The position numbers and the translations under genes were made by a program. From Symsagittifera roscoffensis (taxonomy: Eukaryota; Xenacoelomorpha; Acoela; Convolutidae): a stretch of DNA of 64,000 nt. The notes below the pieces were generated by a model. It was not told the DNA's origin. It worked only from the letters and a program-made list of their open reading frames with translations, and searched no databases. The stretch spans positions 60,848,754-60,912,753 of the forward strand of contig NC_087065.1 of NCBI RefSeq assembly GCF_963678635.1, read 5' to 3'. This document shows, one piece after another, positions 47,701-59,700 of the stretch; position 1 is the stretch's first letter; each line of letters starts with the position of its first letter.

Positions 47701-50700
47701 AAAATTTCATATTTATCGCAGTGGCGAGAAAAATCGGTTTGAAATTTTCGATTTTTGGTCTAATTCCGAGCTAATTAGTAAAGTAGTTAGTAATTAGATT
47801 AGTTTATTTAAGCTTAATTGAAGCCGTGAAAGTTTAGTTTTGCTCAAGTAAAGGTAGTTTTTGGAGTTTTTCAGCGCAATTTTGGGAATCACAAATTTGA
47901 ACTATCGCAAAATTTCCGCAGAATTTTTAATTTTTTTCAATATTCCGTTTTTCTAGTCATTATTCTTCAAAAACTGTTTTCCAATTGACCTATTTTACTA
48001 TGACTCTCAATATCCTTGTTTCTTTCATTTGACTTCCACGCCAAATCAGGTTTTTTTTATTTCGTTGGTGTTATATACCTTTACTGGCTATAATCGATTG
48101 GTTGATTGAGGAATGCTTTCTAGAGTGTTGAAGTATGTATGTATGTTGGATGTGTGGTCTAGGCTAGTGAATCTTCAACTCAGGGATGCGCTTTGTGATG
48201 TCAGTTTCAACCTTCGCTAGTGTCTGAGCTTAAGATTAGAAGTGAGTGTTACTAGTTGAATTGTCTCCTTTTAGCGAGCTCCTGATTATAATGGCTCTCT
48301 CAATTTTACTGAACATTCATCAGTTTATTGTTTACATTAAACAAATATCATTTAACACTTTCACATTGACATTTAGAATAGCAATTGAATATTTAATATG
48401 CTCCAATTATGGTAACTAGTTAAGAATGACTAACATAGGCGAGTAGCACTATGTTACACTTACACACTTGTTGATTCTTTCCTGACGGTTAATTATTGAG
48501 CAAGGCACAGATCGATGGATAAATGAATCAATAACTTAACTGAGCATGTTGATTAATTAACTACATTTGGATGTCTAGTGAGAGTTGCACGAGCACTTAA
48601 TAAATTTATGCATAAATTTAACTAGACTAAATAGGCGATATTGGAAACTAGATTAGTGGAACTCAAATATACGCAAATGGTTGTCCCTAATACACATAAA
48701 ATTAAGTGGTATTTAATTCTTTTTAGTTGCAATAGTATACTTTCAAATAACAGTTAATGGAAGCCACGCAGTCAGTCTTATAGGTGATTTATGAATGTGA
48801 GTTCAATGAATACCAGTAACTGGTCAAATTTGGCTGAAACTCTCCTCTCTTTCTGTGTTCGGACGTGTATTTTGTTCGAGGTTCCCGTTTACTACCCCCA
48901 TTGACGAGCAAGCTGATGTCCGTCTGGATAAGGCTTTCGGTGTCTGACAGGCTTCCATTTCTCCTTGGGTCAGGACCATATAGTTTTCACGAATCTTTGA
49001 TCCGTGTTCCATAAATTCATTTCGATGCGCTGCTGCTACTGACAGAACCGGTTTTAGCTGTATGTTGCCGGCGTTGGACTTCAAGAATTTTGGAGTCAGT
49101 TTTCTGAAGATTGCAAACCGATGATACAGGTACATGATGAGTGCATGCAGGACAAGATTCCCCAAAAAGACTATTGCTGTCAGTGTAAGGGAGAGCCGTA
49201 ATGGTACATACTGTTCCATTTTGTCCACAAGGCTAGGTTTGAGCAATCGCATATTGTGTGCTATGGGTTTTGCTATCTCGTTCAGCTGATCGACTTTTGT
49301 CAAATGTGGACTGTCTATGAGTTTCGCTTTAACTTCTCTGAGTAATTTTACTCCGGCGTCAGTTTTGGATTCGTAGTATGGTAGGTCAGATAAGTCTGGC
49401 AGTTCTGAAATCAAGTGTGCTAGCGGGTCCGGTAGAGATACGCTGATTCGTTTGGCAGGGATTTTGTCGCAGCTATCTAAATCCGGTCTGATCTTTATGA
49501 ATTTGCTTATTAACTGTGTCCCACAGTCCAATGTTATTAGGCAGATATTACAGCCGGGGTGGTCTTCTCGTTTGGGAGTGTTCAGTTCGTCAAGACTGTA
49601 CTCCCGCAAGGAGAACGCAGCACTGGCTGAGGTGATTAGCCAAATTCCATATCCAAGGTTGGTCGCTTTCTCCGGCGTTGGGAGGAGAACCTTTTCGGTC
49701 TCGCAAACCGTCAGCGCTGTCATCGTGGAGTGGAAATATAGCGTTGCCAGGCACGATGATTGTCCCAAGTGTGTCTCCATTGTCTGGTGACAGATCCGGT
49801 ACGTCGAGCTTCCAAGGCAATTAGCGTACTGCTCTTCTGTCAGAACGGTCGTTTCCATGGAGTCCTCCGATATGGCCAGATAGGATCCTTCAGTGACCCA
49901 TTTTATGGCTTCGGTTGGATCGGCTTGTGGCATAGGTATCACCTGTGCCCGGTACATCTGGAAGGCTGTTTGACTCGATGCGTATGGTATTGCCATATTG
50001 AGCAGAAGTCCTTCCTCAATTATCGTGACATCGCGAAGCAGTTTCGCGTCATAATATGAGTGGACATCGCTTGGCGGTATTGCAAGGGTCAAACGGTGGT
50101 TTTCTTCTTTTTGACTTTTATATACAGCGTCTATGACCGCCACCAGTGATTCTCGAGGTACTAGTGACATCGGTAATCGTTTATCCAGCAGCGTTGGGAT
50201 CGAATTTAAAACGTTTGTCTTAAAGGCATAGAGAGCAGTTTTATAGCTTGCTATATCTGCATAGACTACGTTTAGTAGTGATGCTGCCGTATCAAAGTTG
50301 AAATTTATTTGCTGATTCGAGAATAGCGTTTGTGTGCAGTCTCGCAAAATGTGAAAATTTCCTTGAATTGTAGCAAACTGTTCTTCGATTATTTTCCAGT
50401 TCTTATTTTGGTTTTCGATGGTTTGTTGTTGAATCGCTCTGATTTCAGACAACTCATTGGAAATCGTAAAGAACTTCTCATTGCTCGATGATTCAATTTC
50501 AGACACATAGTTCTATACATTTCCTCCTGCGCTGCGCTTCTGCAGGCTCCTCATTGGTGCTACAGAGCTCACTGGTGTCAAAATTTTCGAGATCCGATCA
50601 TTGAGTTGTCGGGGTGCTCGAAACTTTTTTATTCGTGATCTTAATACATGGGAGGTTGAGGTGTTTTTTGATATCTCGAGTTCTATACATTTCCTCCTGC

Positions 50701-53700
50701 GCTGCGCTTCTGCAGGCTCCTCATTGGTGCTACAGAGCTCACTGGTGTCAAAATTTTCGAGATCCGATCACTGAGTTGTCGGGGTGCTCGAAACTTTTTT
50801 ATTCGTGATCTTAATACATGGGAGGTTGAGGTGTTTTTTGATATCTCGAGTTCTATACATTTCCTCCTGCGCCAGGCTTCTGTAGCGTCATTTGGGGTCA
50901 TATGATGATGATTGAGGGGGTCGATATTGTTGTCAGACGTATATGAAGACTTTGATGTCTGTTTTTCGGAAGATTTCGAAGATTATGTTAAAAACCGTAT
51001 TTTCTCGTAGTTTATCAAGTCCACATCCTATCTTGGGAAGAGCGATTTGTTTGATTCCTTGTTCGATTAGCTGTTTCTTCATGCAGCGGAGGCTGCGTGT
51101 AAGATCATAGTAAGACGGTTTATTGAAATATTGCGTTTTTGTCACTAGATTGAATATTGATTTGTTTTGAGAAGGAATGTGCATTGATACTGAGGCCCCA
51201 ACTTGTGGTGTTTCAATCGACTTCAACGTGGGCTGTAGTGCTGGGTAGGCATCGCGAATTTGCTTTGCTATTCCCTTGCTCATCTGGAAGTCGCTAGAGA
51301 CACAATGAGCGATGGAGCCTGGGAAATGCATCAGATCTCCTGTGCCAAATATGATATTTGGTTCTTGAATAGAATTCATCGAGTCTTTGCTGCTGCCAGC
51401 TTCATCGTTTAGCCTCGTTGCCTGTTTTGCTCGTTTGAGGCTGCTTTTTATAATTCTCTTCTTTTGTTCTTTTGGGGGGAATAATTCGTTTGCCTCAGCT
51501 GCTTGTTGCCGTACTTTTTCCTGGTTTTCTTTCCGTTTAGATATTGGGCTAAAGGTAACCGGAGCAACTTCGTGTCCATCTACTGTTCTCAGACCATATT
51601 TGCGAGGGTGCTTCTCCCGAGGTGGTATTGGGTGGTATCGTACGTCGTTGCTGAATCGAGTTTGTCCATAAATCCTGTCACGTGCTATGGCTGCTGCTTT
51701 GCGTCTCGTTCGCGGTGGTTCTTGTACGGGTTGTTCCTCGGCAGTTTCGTCACGTTCTTGTGCCATTTCACCTGGCTCTGCTGCTCCCGCTCCGTCCATG
51801 TGATCTTCCCCAATGGGTGCTTCCTGTTGCCCAGGCTGTGGTGGATTCATTGGTTCCAGTTCGATATCAAGTGGAGATGGCGGCCTTGGTGGTACTATTG
51901 GTGCTGGTGGTTCACGTGGTGGTGGTGGTGCTGGTGGTGGTGGAGGAAGCACTACTAGTGGCGGTACTGGGAGTGCTACTGGAGGCGGTGGTGCCATAAC
52001 TACTGCGGGGGGTGGCGCTGGTGCCAGTGGTCCTCCTACTGGTATTGATAAGCGGATGGTAGTCGGAGTTGCTTGTTGGATTTCGCTGTCGTGTTGCGGT
52101 TGAACGTCGTCAAGCAGTCTAGGTCGGTAGTCATCAAATAACCCTGGCTCACTGCGGTACTTGCTTAGTGACGGATCTACCACGAATTGAGCCTCATCGA
52201 TTGGGTCAATGTCTTCTGGTTGATTCTGTGGTCGAATCGATCGGAGTCGAATTCTGTGGACACACTGTGTGTGGTTGGTTCCGACTTTCCGTACTATGTA
52301 ATTGCTGTTAGTTAGAACGTTTTCCACTCTATACAAGGGGAGCCACACTTGGACTGACTTATTCCGGGTATCAGACTGATTTGTTAGAAGAGGGTTGAGG
52401 AGGAGACAGAACGAGTGAAGTACTAGCGGTTGGGCTAGTGCTTTTTGGTCGTAGTATCCCCGGTATCTGTGATATGATGACACGATGTTGTCTTTAGTCT
52501 CTTTGAATTTTTCGAGCATCGCGTCTTGTAACGCGGTTACAAAGTCGGCATTAGCCGTAGCAATTTCCAATGCTTTGGTCGAAAATCTGAGATCAAGCGG
52601 TTTGGTAGGCTCTCTCCCGTGGAAAATGGTGCTCGGACAACATCCGATGGACGAGTAGTATGACGTATTGTGTATGAAGGTCCCAAGGGGTACATAACGG
52701 TGCCAATCGGTCCATTGGGCGTCAGTGTTAAGTTTGAGGATCCTTTTCAGTGCCCCATGGGATCTTTCCACCAGTCCGATGGTTTGTGGGTGTTTCAGCG
52801 TTGCGTGTCCAATTTTGATGTTTAGAAGGCCTGTGAGTTCGTGGATTAACTTAGAGGTAAATACACTTCCCAGGTCCGACAGTATCCTTTTTGGCACATA
52901 ACTGTGCATGAAAAACATCTTCGTTAGTTCTCTCGCCACCGTATCAGCGCTTGCGTTCGTCATTGGTGCTGCGAACAGGTATTTTGAAAAAACGTCGATT
53001 CCAGTTAGAACAAACTTGTAAACCGGTGACTTTAGCGGTCCGACTATATCGATCTGCATCATGTCACCAGGGTATGATTGTAACGAGGAAAGTGGTTGAA
53101 GTGGTGGCGTTTGATGTTTACTCGAAGCATTTTTAAGCTGCGGGCACGTTAAACAGTTTTTGACTGTGTTGACCAAAAACTCCGAGAATCCGGGAAAATA
53201 GAATCTCCTTCTGAATTCCTCTGTGGTTCGTGTCATGCCAATATGTCCTCCTGTCATCGAATTATGGACTCTGTATAGGGTTTCGTTCCACATGTGTTTT
53301 GGTACACAGAACTGTTTATGTTTGATTTTACCAGTATCGTCGTAGAAGTTGCGGAGAAGGACTTCGTCTTCAATGACAAGTCGATTGAATTGCTTTGCGT
53401 ACTTCTTTAGTCTGCTATTCGCATACGTAAGGTCTAGTATTTCGCCTGTTCTTATCCACTTCTTTACTTCTTCGATGTCAGTATCTTGTTGTTGTTCCTT
53501 TTTCCTGTCAATTGGCTCATTTTTGGAGTCTAGTTCAATGTGGTTCTCTGCTGGATCTGGATACTCTATCGCATTCATCATCGGCCTCTTCAACATTACA
53601 AGCGCCTTAGGTTCTATTGTTCCTTGACTATCACATGTTGTTTGTTTGTCGAGGTATGCTTGATAAAGTCCTAATCTTTGCAGGTTTGCTACTAGAGCTT

Positions 53701-56700
53701 CATCGACCTGCTCTGTTTCAGAAAATGCCTCATCGATAGATTGAACCAGGTTAAGCGATGCATCGGGTACTCTTGCTGTTGTGTCGATATAAATTTCCCT
53801 GACTGGTATTTTGTCTGTCAGTTTTAGTGAGAGAGATGCTGATGGGTCCGTTTGCATCCTGGACAAGAAGTCTGCTGCGTAATTTGCTGTTCCTGGGATG
53901 TGGGCGATTATGATGTTGAAAGACAGTACTCGGTCCAGGAAATTCCACACTGATGGCGGTATGGTTTTTGCCTGAAAAAATTGCGTCAGACTTCTATTAT
54001 CTGTTAATACAATCACTGGTTTGACTGATCCCCAGATGTAGTGCGAGAAATGATCAAGTGCGAAATACAAGGCTAGGAATTCTTTGTAGTAGATTGAAAA
54101 TTTCAGCTGTGCTGTATTGAATAGCCGGGAACCAAAAGAAACGGGCGCGTACGTCTTGATTTCTTCGTTTTTCTCGTTTTTGACGTAGTCCTCGACCATT
54201 AACACGAATCCAGTCCCGTGGTAGCTGGCATCGCAAAGTATGACATACTGCAGTCCTGGCTTGGGTAGTCTGAGTGTCAACGTGGTCGCTTGTATTAAGT
54301 CTGCTTTGAGGGTTTTGAGGTTTTTATGGTGATCTTCAGTTATTTCAAAGTCGATCTGCTTCTTCAGCAGCTTATAGAATGGTATTAGTTTTTCACCAAG
54401 ACTCGGCATGTAGTTCCTAAAAAACTGCACAAACCCGATGAGTCTTTTAACTTGTTTCACTGTTCTTGGCATTTTTATTTTGCTTAGGAATGCGGAAATT
54501 TTTGCTTCCTCTGGCGTAACTCCTTGTGGTGTTACTACATTTCCTAGGAATTTCATTCTTTGTGTTCCTATTTCGCATTTATTAGGTGAAAGTTTTAAGC
54601 CTGATTTTCGGATGCATTCGAATATTTTCTTTAACGTGGGTATTAGTTCCTCATAATTATTCACCGCACTTCCTATATCATCCATGAATTGTGTGCACAA
54701 ATCGGCTGCTAGGCATGGATCGAGGTAGTGGCGGATGAATGAACTGAATCCCGTGACAGATTTACTTAGACCTTGGGCTAGGCATTTATAGGCGTACGTC
54801 CGCGACCCGAAGTTAAATGCCAAAAGTTGGACCGAAAGGTCATCTGCCATTTGCACACAATGGTATGCTTGTGAGCAGTCCAATTTAGTAAACAAAATCT
54901 TTCCGGCAAAGTGGTTTGATGCATCGGTCATGTTTGATATTGGAAAATTGCTATTTATATAGTACGTTTTGATTGAATGATTGATACGCCGGAGGTCAAT
55001 CAACATCCGCAATTTTCCAGATGGCTTTCTATGTGCAAACAACGGACTACTGTATTTAGAATGTGACAGTGTTGTTATAAGTCCGAAGTAGTGCATCAGA
55101 GCTAATTCAACCGTCAGTTCATTCCTTAGTTGGATGGGCGTAGGTGGTCCTTGGGTGTACAGTGGGCGTTGATGTTCGGGTGTCAACTTGATCTTTAGGT
55201 CGGAATTATAACCCACGTCAAATCTGTGTTTGGCAAATATATCCGCATATTCGATGAGCAAATGTTCTACTTCTGACCTTTGGTCATTTGTCAACACTGA
55301 ATTCTCCCACTGAAAGTTACTCAAAAAGGACAACCGGTCTTGAATGTTATTATTTGGTTCAATTTTCTCAAGACCTTGAAAGTAGAGGATTTGGTCATAT
55401 ATTTCCCTTTGAATACTGGGAAGTGATTCTGGGTTAGGGCACGTTTCGGGCGTCGGGAACCAAAATTTCTCGTATTCGGGGGGTGGTTTTTGTTCTGATC
55501 CTATTGAAGGGCTTGTTTTTTGCGAAATTATTTCATTGATTCCGAGTTCGACATTATCCGGCTGGTTCATTTTCGCTAATGCCAAAGTTTGCGGCTCGAT
55601 CTGTATTAAATTTTCGTACTCGGTTAGCGTGAGTATCGAAAATTTTCCGATTTCGGTTTTAAAGGGCAACGTTAAGTTATGTTCTGTCATGTTAAATGCC
55701 GTGACATAGATGATGTTTTGTTTGTTAACTTCATTTATTGATGAGGTTACTGCTAATTCGCATTTTTCTTCGAGTTCCTGTGATGGGACTACGATTCCTG
55801 TCGTTTTTTCCATGTCAGTCAGGGTATCTTGTAATTGGCACTCGATTATGACTGTTTGATGAGGTGCAATTATTTGTTTCTTGGTGAGGACAAGAGGAAA
55901 TTTTTTTACTCGGTTGGTGCGTCTAGGTGCATTGGCGGGTTTAATTTCGTTGATTTGGAGTGTCAAATCTGGAAAGTGAAGTAGATTGTATTTTGAGCAG
56001 ACATGTATATGGTGTTTTTTAAAGAATGGGTTTCCCAGGATCGTTGAATTCGCTGAATTCAGCACTAGGAACGTTTCCGTAAAGTTCATATCTGCCATAT
56101 GAAATTCAATGGTAACTTCAGTTTCAATTGACACTAGTTGGCCTCCTGCCATTCTCACTTGCTTGAGGCTTGATTTTGCCATTTTATAGGGTGCGAATAG
56201 TGTTTTTTCGTTTTTAATTTCATCGAATGTTTGTTTCGAAATTACGTTTGCACATGCTCCTGTGTCAATCAGTACTCTTCTTTGAAGGCTTGGCGCTAAT
56301 CTTATTTTCATATAAGTTAGCACTGTTCCTTCAGTTGGGATGACGGCGTACAGATCAATAATTTCATCGTCTTGTACGTCTTGAATATTTGATTTGCGTG
56401 ATTTTCTTGATTTACGTGATTTTTGTGATTTAGATGATTTGACTGACTGACTTTGTGGCTGAGTTAGTTTTTTGGTTCCATTTGGAACGGGAAATTCTGT
56501 TGCTGCTGTCCCTGTGGCTTGGGTTTGTGCCAACATTGGCTTATGGTATGGCCAAACTTCCCGCAGTGATCACAGAATTTCGATCCAGTGCGAACTGCTG
56601 CTGTATTTGGGTTTTGGGTGTGCACCTGCTGCATCATTGGTTGTGCAAGTTGCTGGGCAAACTGAGGATTCTGTTGTGGTGGCGTAGCTATCGCTTGTTG

Positions 56701-59700
56701 CTGTTGGGTTTGTTGGCCCTGAGGGTACATCTGGTTCGAATAAAATTGAGCGTTCTGTTGTGTTTGAGGGTAGTTCTGGTTTTGTTGGAAATAGGGGTTC
56801 GATTGCATTCCAGGCATCTGTTGGGGGAACTGGAACATTTGTGGGGGGTACTGCATATTTTGAAACCCGGAGAAACCTTGGTTTCCGTATCCCCCATCAT
56901 GTCTCTGCTGTCCGTTCTTTTTTCCTTTACCAAATCTCCCCTTTCTTTGATTGTATCCTTGTTGCCCATTCCCTTGATAACCATTCCCTTGATTAGGGCC
57001 AGAAGTATTGCCCTGATCAGGGCCATTTCCAGTTCCTTGATTTTGTGCATTGTTTCCTTGATTTTGTTGTTGGGCTTGATTATTATTCCCACCAGCGTTT
57101 TGGCTATTCAGTTGAGAGCTCTGCTGTGTGTTTCCGTTGTCACGTTGTGGTCGTGACTGGATCATTTGTCTCTGATCCGATAGCTCACTACGGACTTCGT
57201 TGAGTTGTTTCTCAATCTGTTCCTGGGCTGTTGTTAGTTTCGACAACGCACTGATTAGGTTGTGAGAAACTGTATCTCCAATTTCATTGAAACTATCTTC
57301 TGGGTAATCCTCATTACGACAGACGTCTCTAATTGTCATTTGTTTGCGCGCCAGGTTACAAAGCTCTTGTACTGTTGTGGCAGCTGGTTGTTCCATCATC
57401 TTCGAACGGAGCCAATTGGGCATGCCTTTTATAAAAAGACGTTTAATTTGGTTGTTCCTATGATCATTTTCAGCGTCAAGTCGTTCTTGACGTTGTGCCG
57501 TCTCTCTATGGAAGCGCGCTGTGTCTGCAGCGGCTGCAGCGTCTGCTAGTGCTCCGTCGATTGGGGCAACCGCAGGTAGATCCGGTGTAGGGTAGGCTCG
57601 CTGTGCCTTTTTTGTGAGGTTGACCAGGTAGTTTTCTGGAGTCTCGCTTGATATCGAACTTCGATTGTTCGAGTTTTAGAACGTGGACCTCTTGCAATTG
57701 AGGGTTGCAAAAATGGTCGCGTAGTGCCGCTAGACTAAGAGGTACGTCGGCTCTTGTTAGTGCTGGCAGTGTCTGGTAGAATCGCAGAGCGCTATCTCGC
57801 AGGTGCAATTGTAGAAAATTCGCTTGCTGAGCATTTGCGATTCCCGCAACTCCAACGTATCCTTGGAAAAGTTGTTCGAATTGGGCGAAATCTTCGTTAT
57901 CGCTTCCGCCAAACGGTTCGACTGAGATTTGAGCGTGCGCCATCTTATCACAGTTATATGATTGTCAAGTCTGATTCAAAAATGATTTCAGATGAATCAG
58001 TCGCTATTTTATAGTGGAAATAATTATTGCCTAGTGGGTTCTTAAATTTTAAGGACGTAATTATCGTCTCTGAGAAAATATATAGTTAGCTCGTACTATG
58101 ATTAGTTACGAGTCGGAGTTAATTAACTCTTGTTGCTATATTTTTTAAACTTTCTACTTTTTAAGTTAACTTGTCTTGCGGCTTTAATATTATTCCACTA
58201 TTTTTCTTTTTGAAATTTGGTTAGACTTTAAGCACTGGATAGGTTTTCAGACGGTTCTCATGGATGATTTCAAATGACTAGTTTCAAATGAGCACTCATC
58301 AATTTTACTTTAAGCACCGAGAGTTTTAAGTTTTAACTAACTGTTTTTGTACACTGTATCACTTTCCTGGAGAAGTGTAGTAGTTGTCATCAACACAAAA
58401 CAGTTTTTGCCCCGCTTTTCTGCTGTTTGAGCCAGTTACTGCCGTGATCTTGTTTCAGCTTGTGGCGTATGGAAGTCGTCTTGTGGTGGATGTCGTCTTG
58501 TTTTCACTCTCACTTTGCAATCAGCTTCAGCTTGTCTTGAAAGGTTGGTAACATCATCCCACTCATAGTCGCCATGTTATATACCTTTACTGGCTATAAT
58601 CGATTGGTTGATTGAGGAATGCTTTCTAGAGTGTTGAAGTATGTATGTATGTTGGATGTGTGGTCTAGGCTAGTGAATCTTCAACTCAGGGATGCGCTTT
58701 GTGATGTCAGTTTCAACCTTCGCTTGTGTCTGAGCTTAAGATTAGAAGTGAGTGTTACTAGTTGAATTGTCTCCTTTTAGCGAGCTCCTGATTATAATGG
58801 CTCTCTCAATTTTACTGAACATTCATCAGTTTATTGTTTACATTAAACAAATATCATTTAACACTTTCACATTGACATTTAGAATAGCAATTGAATATTT
58901 AATATGCTCCAATTATGGTAACTAGTTAAGAATGACTAACATAGGCGAGTAGCACTATGTTACAGTTGGAGAAAAGAACAACATGGATAAAAAAACAACA
59001 GCAATTTGAGAAAACTTTTTTGTAATTTTTTAAGACGGTTGTCGGATTATTATATGATACTTGCACAGTAAACGGCTATCCTTGGTTTTTTTCTTTTTGT
59101 TTTCCACGCAAAATCAAGTACCACAAACAATCATCGGACTGGGTGAGTGATAAATCATAATAAAGCCCCTACAGTCGTGATTCGAGCCACATTAAAAAGT
59201 TTTAAAATTTTTTTCCCAGTGTCGAGAAAAACCGGTTGGGAATTTTTGACTTTTCGTCAATTTTCGAGCGAATAAAGCGAGCGAGCAGTCTTACTTTAAT
59301 TGCTTAAAAGCTTACAATAGCTTAATTTAAAACATAAAAACTTAGTTTTATTTGAGTAACGTTTGAGTATTTTAGCGCCTTTTTGGAATCACAATTTTCA
59401 AAATACCAAAAAACTGCTTTTTAAATGGCTTAACCTACTATGACGATTTTGCCTAAACTGAAGTTTTTTTTGTTCAGCTCCTTATATCACCTCACGCCGA
59501 AAAAACGACAAAAACCGGCTATCCTTGTTTGATAATTGAACGTTTTTAAAATACATTTACAACTCATCTCGAAAATTTTTGTACTTTCAATTTCGCATTT
59601 CAGTCCTTTTTGGCTTCTATACAATAATTTTTGATCATTATGTTTGTTTTGAAGAATAACCTATTGTTTCGTAATTAGTCTGGTATGAAATTTCTAAAAT

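Larger units (their letters stand above)
48069..58964 (-). mobile_element. complete Ty3/Gypsy-type LTR retrotransposon with env-like ORF and Pol-linked macro domain
   Basis: 10,896 bp on the minus strand. In element order: 5' LTR (58575-58964), putative primer-binding site, leader, gag (57943-56464), pol (56536-50933), 170-bp repeats, env-like ORF (50506-48824), 3' noncoding, 3' LTR (48069-48458). The LTRs differ at one of 390 positions and the element is flanked by a perfect GTTGG duplication, so the insertion is very young. Pol order PR-RT-RNaseH-IN and the integrase motifs place it in Ty3/Gypsy. Gag contains a frame break; pol and env-like ORFs are uninterrupted. It sits antisense within ATP13A intron 2. 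Confidence 0.97.

Noticed and set aside
50933-51362. Macro domain as a separate host gene
   Set aside because: It is in the same uninterrupted frame as integrase and lies within the LTR-bounded element.
51387-52103. Several overlapping plus-strand open frames rich in Gly, Val and Trp
   Set aside because: They lie opposite the proline-rich linker of Pol and are mirror images of that low-complexity coding sequence.
56455-57156. 233-codon plus-strand open frame rich in Leu
   Set aside because: Antisense shadow of the Gln/Asn-rich part of gag; no independent coding evidence.
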